11,338 nucleotides of DNA from an uncultured Oscillospiraceae bacterium. Its GTDB lineage: Bacteria > Bacillota > Clostridia > Oscillospirales > Ruminococcaceae. Below are positions 1-7,437 of the stretch, in pieces. The notes beneath the pieces were generated by a model. The model did not search any database. It was not told the DNA's origin and saw only the letters and a program-made list of their open reading frames with translations. The DNA lies in assembly GCA_900543295.1 (NCBI GenBank), contig UQQY01000060.1:1-11338 (forward strand), in the 5' to 3' direction. The stretch's first letter is position 1, and each line of letters begins with the position of its first letter. The position numbers and the translations under genes were made by a program.

Positions 1-599
1 TATATGCCCAGCGCCCGCCGACGCTTTTCTCCCGCTTTTTAAGCAGACTTCCACTGTCATGCCAGGGCGCCGCGGCAGTCTGCCTGTACGGCGGCATTTC
101 GGCGGGCGCCTCTCTAAACCGAATGTACCGTCTTTTTAATCGGAGGCACATTCCGATATACGGTGCTGCGAGCGTTCCTTCCCTGCACTCCTACCGAAAC
201 GAACCGCACGCAAAGCTTCCGCAGAAGAGTGCGCCGTTCTCTCTTCCGGCAGATTTCTGGGTTCGTGTACGCGGCAATCTGGAAATGAAAACAGAAATTT
301 CTCCTCCAAAGCCGCGCCTCACTCTGGGCTGCCTCTTCCCACAGCGGCTTGCAGCAAAGCTCGGCGTACGGTATCCAAAGAAAGAGAAAGAGTGTGCCGC
401 GTGCGGTATTTGTCAAAAAAGCTGTCCGGCTGGCGTGCTGTGGGAAGAAAAAGCCCTGCGAAACAGTTGTATCCGGTGTGGCGCCTGCACCCTGTTTTGT
501 CCGCATGGCGCGCGAAAACTTCGCTTCACCTGCCCGCTTCCGGCGATATACTTATCGCTGCATGCAAAAAAGCCGAAAAAGCCCGCTATTTTTCTGTAA
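1..599 (+). CDS. EFR1-type flavodoxin/ferredoxin protein, 3' part (5' end outside window)
   Basis: The frame starting at base 3 is open from the window edge to the TAA at 597-599, giving about 198 residues, so this is the C-terminal part of a longer protein; the ATG at 123 is internal. The first stretch (a GAAAVCLYGGISAG segment, then GAASVPSLHSY) matches what I know of the flavodoxin-like half of EFR1-family ferredoxin proteins. The C-terminal half carries two complete CxxCxxCxxxC motifs, with cysteine codons at 393, 402, 411, 423 and at 468, 477, 486, 498, the arrangement that binds two 4Fe-4S clusters. The protein is therefore probably a cytoplasmic flavin/iron-sulphur electron carrier or reductase; its redox partners are not visible. 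Its 3' end overlaps the convergent PP-loop gene by 14 bp, and I see no terminator between them. Family call is fairly sure; the role is inferred. Confidence 0.85.
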   Translation, partial: YAQRPPTLFSRFLSRLPLSCQGAAAVCLYGGISAGASLNRMYRLFNRRHIPIYGAASVPSLHSYRNEPHAKLPQKSAPFSLPADFWVRVRGNLEMKTEISPPKPRLTLGCLFPQRLAAKLGVRYPKKEKECAACGICQKSCPAGVLWEEKALRNSCIRCGACTLFCPHGARKLRFTCPLPAIYLSLHAKKPKKPAIFL

Positions 600-1989
600 A
601 AGCGGCGCGCATGATCTCGCTTTCCAGCGGTTCCTCATTTAAAAAGCCGGTGTGCGCGCAAAGCTCTCGAATTGCCGCCTCTCTGCCGATGCTTCCGCCG
701 CATACCGCAAGCGGAAGTTCCAGTGCAGAAAATGGGATCATATCCGACTCCATCCGGCGAAACCGTGAAAGCTGGGAATACTCCTTACAGCGTTCAATCT
801 GACAGCTTGTGTGCAGTCCTTTCGCCGATTCCAAAGGCTCTTCCCAGCCGATCTCCTTTTTCAGAATCTCCTTGACGTTATCCCAACGATATATGCCGCC
901 CGCCAAACGGTTTAAGTCCAGATGGACGAGCGCCGGAAGCGAACCGCTCTTCCCCGCCCGGCGAATCTGGGCGCGAAACGGCTCCATCAGCTCCGGCGCT
1001 TCGTTCAGCGCGGCGGCAGTATTGTCCACCAGGGCGTTTTTATAGCCCAGCCGTTTTAGAATTTCCGGTCTGCCGAACGCAAGTCCCCGCACTGTCATAT
1101 AGAATTCAAACTGTCCGCGTTTGAGCGGTTTTTTCAACGCAAGAACTCTTCCAGCGTTGAAAAAAAGACGGGCGGCAGTCTGTGCGGCAGGGTGAAAATA
1201 AAAGCGCGGCGCCATCCTGTTTAAAACCAGATTGCCGCACTGCGCCGGCTCGTTTCCAAGAATCAGATAGGGAACCCGGTGATTTACAAGCGTCTCGAAG
1301 AATAGAACATAGGCCACGGAGGGGCAAATACAAGTATTCTCCTGCAAGGCATAGCTTTTGCGATAGATCTTTGTGAGCGCCGAGTCCGGCGCTTTTTTCA
1401 TTAGAAATGTGACTCCCGGCAGACATTCTTCAGCGCGTTTGATGCTGCGGCGCGCATTTTCCGAAAGATACGGAAGATCCCATGTGAGGGCCAGTACGCG
1501 GAGTTTTCGTATACGGCTCAGATAATACAAAAGAAACGAGGAATCCTTTCCGCCGGTATAAAATACCGCTGCATCATAGTCCGCATTTTTGCTCTTGGGA
1601 ATCGATGAAAGCACCGGAATGACATTCGGGTGCTTTATGAGTGTATGATAATGGGTGCAGACAGGACAGACGCCGTCCTCGTTCAATTCAAGTCCGGGAA
1701 TCATATAATCGTTCGCACAGCAGGTTTTACAGAAAGCCGCCTCTTCAAACGAAGCAGGCGCTTTTTTATATGCTTCGGGCAAAACCAATGCGCCCAAGCG
1801 AATCAGGCGGCGGGCCGCCCGGCTTTCTTTCTCCGTAAACGACGCGCCGCAGACCGCCTTTTGGATCAGAGGGAGTTCCTTTTTGCTGAGCCGGACACTC
1901 GTTTGAAAGGTATACGGCTCATGGCGCAGCCCATAATAGAAAAGGCGATTTCCATTTTGTTTCCACCGATTTTGCAAAAGCAGACGCAC
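586..1989 (-). CDS. PP-loop ATP pyrophosphatase with CxxC pairs (adenine nucleotide alpha hydrolase / N-acetyl sugar amidotransferase-like)
   Basis: This 467-residue protein has a PP-loop, FYTGGKDSS at residues 143-151, the ATP-binding signature of N-type ATP pyrophosphatases, which adenylate a substrate and release pyrophosphate. Just before it lie two cysteine pairs, CKTC (87-90, followed by a third Cys) and CPVC (108-111), with LNEDGVC between them. That zinc-binding layout precedes the PP-loop in WbpG/PseA-type sugar amidotransferases. Residues 1-80 are basic and unlike that family, and the last ~150 residues match nothing I recognise. The start is a GTG at 1987-1989 with an AAAGGG ribosome binding site about 10 bases upstream; the nearest upstream ATG is out of frame. 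No polysaccharide genes are nearby, so an amidotransferase role is not supported by context; thiolation of a nucleotide, cofactor or peptide is equally possible. The gene is monocistronic here, divergent from spoVAD. Confidence 0.8.
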   Translation of the reverse strand: MRLLLQNRWKQNGNRLFYYGLRHEPYTFQTSVRLSKKELPLIQKAVCGASFTEKESRAARRLIRLGALVLPEAYKKAPASFEEAAFCKTCCANDYMIPGLELNEDGVCPVCTHYHTLIKHPNVIPVLSSIPKSKNADYDAAVFYTGGKDSSFLLYYLSRIRKLRVLALTWDLPYLSENARRSIKRAEECLPGVTFLMKKAPDSALTKIYRKSYALQENTCICPSVAYVLFFETLVNHRVPYLILGNEPAQCGNLVLNRMAPRFYFHPAAQTAARLFFNAGRVLALKKPLKRGQFEFYMTVRGLAFGRPEILKRLGYKNALVDNTAAALNEAPELMEPFRAQIRRAGKSGSLPALVHLDLNRLAGGIYRWDNVKEILKKEIGWEEPLESAKGLHTSCQIERCKEYSQLSRFRRMESDMIPFSALELPLAVCGGSIGREAAIRELCAHTGFLNEEPLESEIMRAAFTEK

Positions 1990-2016
1990 AGCGATTCATC
2001 CCTTTCATTTTCTTTG

Positions 2017-2045
2017 AGCATACCATAAAACCAGCGATTTGTACA
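2017..2045 (-). promoter_or_regulatory. Sigma-A type promoter of the PP-loop gene
   Basis: Read on the minus strand, TGTACA (2040-2045; 4 of 6 matches to TTGACA) and TATGCT (2017-2022; 4 of 6 to TATAAT) are separated by 17 bp, and a TG dinucleotide gives an extended -10. The start of transcription would be near 2010, about 20 bases ahead of the GTG start. Confidence 0.5.
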
Positions 2046-2047
2046 CG

Positions 2048-2063
2048 AAATATCCGGATATTT
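2048..2063. promoter_or_regulatory. Perfect 16-bp palindrome, candidate operator
   Basis: AAATATCCGGATATTT is its own reverse complement. It lies 2 bp upstream of the -35 box of the PP-loop gene and just upstream of the best candidate spoVAD promoter, in the middle of a 248-bp divergent intergenic region. Such a site suits a dimeric regulator acting on one or both genes. It lacks a GC-rich stem long enough for a terminator. The regulator is unknown. Confidence 0.4.
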
Positions 2064-2064
2064 T

Positions 2065-2095
2065 TAAACAGGCAGTTCTGTGCTAATACATACGA
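2065..2095 (+). promoter_or_regulatory. Candidate sigma-G promoter of spoVAD-spoVAE
   Basis: spoVA operons are transcribed by sigma-G in the forespore of Bacillus. The best match I find upstream is TAAACA (2065-2070), an 18-bp spacer, and CATACGA (2089-2095), which fits the -10 consensus CATACTA at six of seven positions; the -35 is only fair. A competing pair is TGAATC (2116-2121) with CATCCGC (2139-2145). Neither is strong enough to be sure. Confidence 0.25.
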
Positions 2096-2237
2096 AGGCG
2101 CGGCGTTTTGCAGACTGAATCAGATTTGGATTTCTATACATCCGCCGAATCGATACACATAAAATCCGGTGCTGTGGGAAAAACTGAAAGCGATAGGCGG
2201 AAAACCGCCGCGCATTTTGATAAAAGGAGGCATTTCT

Positions 2238-3260
2238 ATGCCGTCGTCCATTGGCCGCGCAACATTTCGTCTGAATCACCGGCCGTCGATCCGCTCATTT
2301 GCGGCGGTGGTGGGAAAAAAAGAGGGCGAAGGACCGCTTCGGGACTTTTTTGACCATATTTTTATCGATACGAAGCTCGGACAGGATACTTGGGAAAAGG
2401 CCGAAAGCCAGCTGCAAAAGGAGTCGCTTTCGCGTGCGCTTGAAAAGGGAAATCTCTCTTCCGAGGAAATTGAGCTGTTGTTTGCGGGCGATCTGTTAAA
2501 TCAATGTATCGGCTCCAGCTATGGACTCCGCGAGATGAACATTCCGTTTTTAGGGCTGTACGGCGCGTGCTCCACCATGGCGGAGTCACTTCTGCTCGCC
2601 GCGCTTTCTGTTGACAGCGGCGCTGTAAAACTGGCCGCCGCCGTTACCTCATCACATTTTTGCTCTGCTGAACGGCAGTTTCGCTATCCGCTTGAATACG
2701 GCGGCGTGCGGCCGCCAACCGCACAGTGGACGGTAACCGGCTCCGGCGCGGCAATCGTTTCCGATACAGGCTCCGGCCCCTATATTGATGCGGTTACAGT
2801 AGGGAAAATCTGCGACCTTGGCGTAACCGACATTAACAATATGGGCGCGGCCATGGCTCCGGCCGCAGCGGATACGCTGACACGCTTTTTCACGGACACG
2901 CAGACAAAGCCCGCCGATTACGACCTGATACTGACCGGCGACCTTGGCTTTATTGGTTCGGAGCTTTTGTATGAATTGATGGACCGAAACGGCTTCGACA
3001 TCCGTACGCAGCACAATGACTGCGGAAAAATGATCTTTGACAGAGAAGGACAGGACGTTCACGCCGGCGGATCAGGCTGCGGCTGCGGCGCATCCGTGCT
3101 CTGCTCCTATGTATTAAGCGGGCTGCGCAGCGGACGAATGCAGCGCGTCCTCTTTATGGCAACCGGCGCACTGATGTCAACTGTCAGTAATCAGCAGGGA
3201 GAATCCATCCCGTCGATCGCACATCTTTTGCTGCTGTCTGCACAAAAGGAGGTGAAATAA
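2238..3260 (+). CDS. spoVAD: Stage V sporulation protein AD
   Basis: SpoVAD is a thiolase-fold protein of the SpoVA complex, which moves dipicolinic acid with calcium into the forespore and releases it at germination; in Bacillus it binds dipicolinate. The 340-residue product has the family's usual length. GACSTMAESL around Cys111 is the thiolase-like nucleophile region, and DLGFIGSELL (235-244), DCGKMIFD (261-268) and the glycine/cysteine-rich HAGGSGCGCG (275-284) are typical SpoVAD segments. The start is the ATG at 2238, preceded by AAAGGAGG with good spacing; a longer in-frame start at 2169 has no such site. The stop overlaps the spoVAE start by one base (TAATG), so the two are translationally coupled. 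spoVAC, normally immediately upstream, is absent; the divergent PP-loop gene occupies that place. Confidence 0.95.
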   Translation: MPSSIGRATFRLNHRPSIRSFAAVVGKKEGEGPLRDFFDHIFIDTKLGQDTWEKAESQLQKESLSRALEKGNLSSEEIELLFAGDLLNQCIGSSYGLREMNIPFLGLYGACSTMAESLLLAALSVDSGAVKLAAAVTSSHFCSAERQFRYPLEYGGVRPPTAQWTVTGSGAAIVSDTGSGPYIDAVTVGKICDLGVTDINNMGAAMAPAAADTLTRFFTDTQTKPADYDLILTGDLGFIGSELLYELMDRNGFDIRTQHNDCGKMIFDREGQDVHAGGSGCGCGASVLCSYVLSGLRSGRMQRVLFMATGALMSTVSNQQGESIPSIAHLLLLSAQKEVK

Positions 3261-3628
3261 TGGAGCTCTTTTTAAGCTGTGTCAAAGCGTTTGTCATCGG
3301 CGGAATTTTATGCGCCATTGGACAAATCCTCATTGATTATACCAAGCTGACGCCTGCGCGCATTCTGGTGTCCTATGTTGTAGCAGGCGTAATTTTAGGC
3401 GCAGTCGGGCTGTACGCACCGATTGCCGAATGGGGCGGCGCCGGCGCGACCGTCCCGCTGACCGGCTTCGGATACAATCTTGCAAAAGGCGTAAAAGAAG
3501 CCGTTGACCAAGAAGGACTGATCGGCGTATTGAAGGGAGGATTTACCGCAAGCAGCGCAGGGATTGCCGCGGCTATTACGGCTGCGATTGTTACCGCTTT
3601 GGTAACCAATCCGCAGGACAAATCCTGA
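3260..3628 (+). CDS. spoVAE: Stage V sporulation protein AE (SpoVAEb type)
   Basis: This 122-residue integral membrane protein is a subunit of the SpoVA channel in the spore inner membrane and acts with SpoVAD and SpoVAC in dipicolinate uptake and release. Hydrophobic stretches near residues 5-25, 33-53 and 96-116, plus a glycine-rich central part with GFGYNLAKGVKEA, fit the SpoVAEb family in sequence and length. Its ribosome binding site AAAGGAGGTG lies inside the end of spoVAD and the ATG shares one base with the spoVAD stop. It is the last gene of the operon: a strong hairpin terminator starts about 40 bases after the stop. No SpoVAEa or SpoVAF follows. Confidence 0.94.
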   Translation: MELFLSCVKAFVIGGILCAIGQILIDYTKLTPARILVSYVVAGVILGAVGLYAPIAEWGGAGATVPLTGFGYNLAKGVKEAVDQEGLIGVLKGGFTASSAGIAAAITAAIVTALVTNPQDKS

Positions 3629-3665
3629 TTTCGTATGATAGCGTATATTCATAGAGCGAGAACAG

Positions 3666-3712
3666 AAAGACGAAAGCCGCCGCTCACGCTGTGCGATGGC
3701 TTTCGTCTTTTT
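3666..3712. terminator. Bidirectional terminator between spoVAE and the oxidoreductase gene
   Basis: AAAGACGAAAGCC (3666-3678) pairs perfectly with GGCTTTCGTCTTT (3698-3710) across a 19-base loop, followed by a T run on the plus strand. It sits between two convergent genes. The T tract is good for the plus strand and weaker on the minus strand (TCTTTCTGTT). Confidence 0.85.
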
Positions 3713-3717
3713 ATGGT

Positions 3718-4686
3718 TTAATCCTGCTGTGCAAGCTTTAATACGGCAAGCACTTCTTCTTCCGGAACAAAATCTGTCGCTTTTCCTGCAAGCGCACAGT
3801 CTTTAAAGTAGCAAAGCTCTTCATAATAGCCGTCGTCCGACGTCAGGTTGATACCTTTTACCTCTGTCTGCGGTACGGCAAGATCAATTTTGACTGGCGC
3901 CGTTTGATGGCCGCGGGGGTAAACGGTCATCTCTTGATCATAGACGATCACGGCCTTTTCGCATACCACGCGGAAATCCGCCTTAAACGGAACTGCACAG
4001 TTGTACCAGCCCGCTTCTGCTGTAATCTGCGCTGGACCGTACTGCATTGTCACAGTGTATGCGTCGGTATAGCCGTCCTCCGAACAGGTCGCACGGTGCT
4101 TTCGCACGGAGTCCGGTAGGCCGAATACGCTGACAATAAAATCTACGTCATGAATGCTCAAGTCAAACGGAACACCGCCGCTTTTCTTTTCGTCCAGCAT
4201 CCAGTTTTCCCACGACCAAACCGGCGTACCGGACAGGCGGCGGAATTCCGCGCGCAGAACCTCGCCGTATTTTTTACTTTGAAGCATCTCGCGCAGCGCC
4301 GCGTATGGACGCATGAAACGAACAACCTGCGCCGTCATGAAGCAGGCGCCGTGCTCTCTTGCCGTATCGAAAATCGTTTTTCCGTCCTCTTGTGACAGTG
4401 CGAGCGGCTTTTCGCAGACGGTGTGAATGCCGCGGGCAAGCGATTTACAGGAAAGCTCCCTATGTAAATAAGAAGGAACCGCAATATCCACAAAATCGAG
4501 ATCCTCCAATGTATCGAGCGCCGTGTCCATATCAGTAAATACCGCCTCACCGTTTTTCGCTTTTTCCTGCGCGCGGCCGGGGTACACATCGCAGATGCCC
4601 GCAACCTCGACGTCCGGCATCTTCCGCCAGCACTCCAGATGATGGCTGCCCATGCCGCCGACGCCCACCATTAAAACCCTTTTCAT
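3718..4686 (-). CDS. Gfo/Idh/MocA-family NAD(P)-dependent oxidoreductase
   Basis: The 322-residue product starts with a Rossmann dinucleotide-binding motif, VGVGGMGSHH (residues 7-16), followed by an acidic residue after the second strand (ICDVY, 31-35) that suggests NAD preference. CEKPLAL (91-97) is the family's EKP motif with catalytic Lys93, and DLSIHDVD (175-182) supplies the usual active-site His179 and acidic residues in the C-terminal domain. Such enzymes oxidise or epimerise hydroxyl groups of sugars, inositols or amino-sugar derivatives in the cytoplasm; the substrate cannot be read from the sequence. Its ATG overlaps the stop of the upstream sugar isomerase gene as ATGA, so the two are one operon and probably act on the same substrate. 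Confidence 0.92.
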   Translation of the reverse strand: MKRVLMVGVGGMGSHHLECWRKMPDVEVAGICDVYPGRAQEKAKNGEAVFTDMDTALDTLEDLDFVDIAVPSYLHRELSCKSLARGIHTVCEKPLALSQEDGKTIFDTAREHGACFMTAQVVRFMRPYAALREMLQSKKYGEVLRAEFRRLSGTPVWSWENWMLDEKKSGGVPFDLSIHDVDFIVSVFGLPDSVRKHRATCSEDGYTDAYTVTMQYGPAQITAEAGWYNCAVPFKADFRVVCEKAVIVYDQEMTVYPRGHQTAPVKIDLAVPQTEVKGINLTSDDGYYEELCYFKDCALAGKATDFVPEEEVLAVLKLAQQD

Positions 4687-5519
4687 TTTGCTTCCTCCGC
4701 CTCTTTCACATAATTGCTCAAAAGCTCGCGCGCCTCTAAAATATCGGCGTCCTGCTGCGCACCCTCAATTTCACGCTCAATAGTAAGAGAGCCGGTATAC
4801 CCCAATTTGTGCAGCTTGCGGATGACCTCGCGCAGATTTGCCTTGCCTGAACCGATTTTGACTTCCCTGCCAAGCTCCCGTCCATTTGTCGGATAAAATC
4901 CATCCTTACAGTGTACGCCGCGGACATATTTGCCGAATACATCGAGCGCGTCGACCGGATTCGCTTTACCATAAAGGATGACATTCGCCGTATCGAGATT
5001 GACCCCAACATTATCACAGCCGATGTCCTCAATGGTACGCAGCAGAGTAACCGGCGTCTCCTGTCCAGTTTCAAAAAGAAAATCCTGTCCGTCTGCACTC
5101 AAAGTTTCTGCAATCTTTCTCAGGCAGACAAGCAGCGCCGGATAGTGCGGGTCATACGGATTTTCCGGCAGGAAGCCGACATGTGTGACGACAGTATTGA
5201 CACCCAGAGACTTTGCAAATTTTGCACCGGCAAGGATCTCGTTCATGCGCTGATGACGATATGCCGTCGGAACGAGTCCTAACGTCTCCTGCCCCTCATA
5301 AAAATTCCATACGACCGGCCCAGTCCAGCCACACCAGAAGGCCGTGATCGTGATACCGTATTTTTCTGCGGCAGCAAGGATATGATCCCGCTCCTCTGCT
5401 GTCCACAAGGATGGATTCCAGCTGATAAACTGGCAGCAGGAAAAGCCGTTTTTCACCATTTTGGCAAATGCCTCGTCCGTTTTTTGCGCCTGATGTCCGA
5501 CGCAGACTCCGATTTTCAT
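4683..5519 (-). CDS. Sugar phosphate isomerase/epimerase (AP endonuclease 2-like TIM barrel)
   Basis: This 278-residue protein fits the xylose isomerase-like TIM-barrel family, whose members isomerise or epimerise sugars or dehydrate inosose using a divalent metal. Likely metal ligands are Glu150 (LFETG), Asp176 (NLDTAN), His203 (GVHCKD) and Glu248 (TIERE), each at the end of a predicted barrel strand. The start is set at the ATG 5517-5519 because GGAGG lies 7 bases upstream; a start 14 codons earlier lacks a ribosome binding site and would extend past a candidate operator. It is the first gene of an operon with the Gfo/Idh/MocA oxidoreductase, a pairing common in inositol, ketosugar and glycoside catabolism. 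No transporter or kinase is next to it, so the substrate stays open. Confidence 0.9.
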   Translation of the reverse strand: MKIGVCVGHQAQKTDEAFAKMVKNGFSCCQFISWNPSLWTAEERDHILAAAEKYGITITAFWCGWTGPVVWNFYEGQETLGLVPTAYRHQRMNEILAGAKFAKSLGVNTVVTHVGFLPENPYDPHYPALLVCLRKIAETLSADGQDFLFETGQETPVTLLRTIEDIGCDNVGVNLDTANVILYGKANPVDALDVFGKYVRGVHCKDGFYPTNGRELGREVKIGSGKANLREVIRKLHKLGYTGSLTIEREIEGAQQDADILEARELLSNYVKEAEEAK

Positions 5520-5551
5520 AATATTCCTCCGATAGCGTTGTTCCCATGATA

Positions 5552-5571
5552 AGTCGGACATAAGTTCGACT
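5552..5571. promoter_or_regulatory. Imperfect 20-bp palindrome, candidate operator of the isomerase-oxidoreductase operon
   Basis: AGTCG (5552-5556) and CGACT (5567-5571) form the ends of a palindrome in which 16 of 20 positions match their reverse complement. It lies between the promoter and the ribosome binding site of the operon, where a repressor would block transcription. This would suit a sugar-responsive repressor, but no regulator gene is nearby. Confidence 0.4.
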
Positions 5572-5579
5572 GCGCTTTT

Positions 5580-5607
5580 ATCTTAACACAATACGGAAGA
5601 AAAGCAA
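5580..5607 (-). promoter_or_regulatory. Candidate sigma-A promoter of the isomerase-oxidoreductase operon
   Basis: On the minus strand TTGCTT (5602-5607) and TAAGAT (5580-5585) are 16 bp apart; each shares three or four positions with the consensus. The predicted transcript would begin near 5573 and run straight into the palindrome at 5552-5571. Confidence 0.35.
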
Positions 5608-5618
5608 GCCTTTTAATA

Positions 5619-5662
5619 AAAAACGCCGCCGGCAGTTTAGGAGGACTGCCGGTGGCGTTTTT
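5619..5662 (-). terminator. Terminator of the M23 peptidase gene
   Basis: An 18-bp stem with one G-T wobble pairs 5619-5636 with 5645-5662 around an 8-base loop. It begins 13 bases past the stop of the peptidase gene, and on the minus strand is followed by a run of T. A T run is also present on the plus strand. Confidence 0.88.
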
Positions 5663-5675
5663 GTTCTCTTCGATG

Positions 5676-7388
5676 TTAAGGCAAATATGGCAGCGGATTC
5701 ACCCGCGTACCGTTGATGTTGAGTTCGAAGTGCAGATGCGCGCCATAAGAATTTCCGGAATTACCGATATTCGCAATATATTGCCCGCGCGCAACCGTCT
5801 GTCCCACTGAAACTGCAAGCTTTGAGCAATGCGCATATGCTGTCGTAATGCCATTGCCGCTGTCAATAAACACAACCCACCCATAACCGGATTTCCATCC
5901 GGAATAAGTTACTGTTCCGGCATGCGCCGCCACAATTGTTTTTCCGTATGCGCCGCCATAATAACAGATGTCGATCGCACGATGATTCCGGCCGGAGCCC
6001 CATCCGGAAGAAACATAGCGTCCCGATCCGCTGGTCGGCCAGATTAAACCGTACTGTGACGGATTGCCGCCGGCGGACGTAGATGGCATTGTCGCCGTAC
6101 CTTTTAAAACAACGCGGTCCACCGGCTGTTTCGTAACCTCAGAGCTTAGAATCTCTCTGCCGACTTCTGCGCCGTCAACATAGGAGATGTCCGCATTGAT
6201 TGTCCGTTCTCCCTTGACGCCTGCACTCTTTTCCTGCGTCTGTCCCTTGTAAAGGGAGTTCGTTTCGACATAGGTAGTGCCATAGTCGACTTCGACTGTA
6301 TATGTGGTATTTACAATCCGCTTTACGGAAAGGAAACGCTCAGATTTTGTAACAAGCACATGTCTGCCAATCGGACAGTTCGTAAGAATATCCGCATTCA
6401 GCGATACAAGCGTGTCAAGCGAGATGTCGTTTTTCTCCGCAATGCTGATGGGGGTGTCTCCCGCTACCGTCGTATAATAACGGTCAACCTGTGTTTTGGA
6501 TTCGATTTTATCAATCAGATCCTGTGCCTCTACAATATTGCTTTGCAGATAGAGTCCTTCCTCCAGCTCCACACTTTTGGTAAATTCAACGCGGTCGGTA
6601 TCATTTTCCTTATACTGTGCCAAAAGCTCGTCCAAGTGCTCTTTCACCGGTACGATATCCTTTGCCGCACCCAAAAAGGTACCGTCTACAATCAGGCCAG
6701 TCGCCTCCACGATGTCAGCCTCAGAGGTACTGATCAGCGTGTTGGTAAGCTGCGCGCTGTTTTGCAGCTCGCTCGCCGGAACTATGGCAAGCGTCAGAGT
6801 GGTGCTGTACTCAAAGATTTCATCGCCCTCCTGATACAACATGCGCGACTGAATCTTATTCTCCGTCTCGTGAAGCACCGCCTCATTTTGAACGTAACCG
6901 ACCTGCTTTCCGTTACACTCAACTCCTATTGCATAATTAAGCGAAAAGACATAGTTGACAAGAAAAGCAAATGCCACAACCGCAGCAGCCGGAAACAGGT
7001 AATTAAACAGACGGCGGAATACATAAGTATGACGTCCTGCCGCCGAAAAGCAAGCGCTGACCGCATCAAAAAAGCGGAAAAACGCCGACTTCTGCGGGTG
7101 CGCATGATAGCCGCGGCGAATCACGTTACTCACGGAATGCCAGAAACGGCTGGTCCCATACCATTTTTTCATAAAAGTCTGGTAGCCGCTCGAAATATGC
7201 CGCCGCAGCGTAAGCAAAAGCTGACGAAGCAGAACAACATAGCGGAACAAAAAACGCCGGTAAACGACACAAACTGCATGACTCGCCATGCGGTAAAAAA
7301 GAATCAGCATCGTGCCGATTGAAATCATCCAGCCTATCAAAAGTTCTCGTATATCAAAAGCCGTGCGGCCCGTTTTCTCTTTTTTCAT
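5676..7388 (-). CDS. Membrane-anchored M23 metallopeptidase with LysM and G5 domains
   Basis: This 570-residue protein is a predicted cell-wall hydrolase. A strong membrane segment covers residues about 132-152, after a basic, aromatic N-terminal region that also has a hydrophobic stretch at 15-32. A LysM domain (about 304-347; AGDTPISIAEKNDIS) should bind peptidoglycan, a G5 domain follows (about 355-431), and an M23 endopeptidase domain ends the protein (about 466-565). Zinc ligands are His469 and Asp473 (HRAID) and His553 of HLHFE, with His520 (YAHCS) and His551 as catalytic residues; all are present, so it should be active on peptide cross-links. I chose ATG 7386-7388 because GGGAG lies 5 bases upstream; an in-frame ATG four codons earlier has no well-spaced site. 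The gene is monocistronic with its own strong promoter and terminator. Confidence 0.93.
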   Translation of the reverse strand: MKKEKTGRTAFDIRELLIGWMISIGTMLILFYRMASHAVCVVYRRFLFRYVVLLRQLLLTLRRHISSGYQTFMKKWYGTSRFWHSVSNVIRRGYHAHPQKSAFFRFFDAVSACFSAAGRHTYVFRRLFNYLFPAAAVVAFAFLVNYVFSLNYAIGVECNGKQVGYVQNEAVLHETENKIQSRMLYQEGDEIFEYSTTLTLAIVPASELQNSAQLTNTLISTSEADIVEATGLIVDGTFLGAAKDIVPVKEHLDELLAQYKENDTDRVEFTKSVELEEGLYLQSNIVEAQDLIDKIESKTQVDRYYTTVAGDTPISIAEKNDISLDTLVSLNADILTNCPIGRHVLVTKSERFLSVKRIVNTTYTVEVDYGTTYVETNSLYKGQTQEKSAGVKGERTINADISYVDGAEVGREILSSEVTKQPVDRVVLKGTATMPSTSAGGNPSQYGLIWPTSGSGRYVSSGWGSGRNHRAIDICYYGGAYGKTIVAAHAGTVTYSGWKSGYGWVVFIDSGNGITTAYAHCSKLAVSVGQTVARGQYIANIGNSGNSYGAHLHFELNINGTRVNPLPYLP

Positions 7389-7437
7389 ACGTACTCCCAT
7401 CCACCGGTTCCTATTTGCCGTCCAACACTGCGGCAGC

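Noticed and set aside
114..506. Minus-strand 130-codon frame opposite the ferredoxin gene
   Set aside because: The plus strand carries two complete 4Fe-4S motifs in a frame open from the window edge; the antisense frame has no recognisable features.
2196..2209. Short GGCGG-AAAA-CCGCC hairpin before the spoVAD ribosome binding site
   Set aside because: Five base pairs are too few for a terminator or riboswitch and it does not cover the ribosome site; no evidence for function.
6360..7322. A 320-codon open frame on the plus strand
   Set aside because: It lies antisense inside the M23 peptidase gene, gives a basic low-complexity product with no recognisable domain, and has no ribosome binding site; it is a shadow of the real gene.
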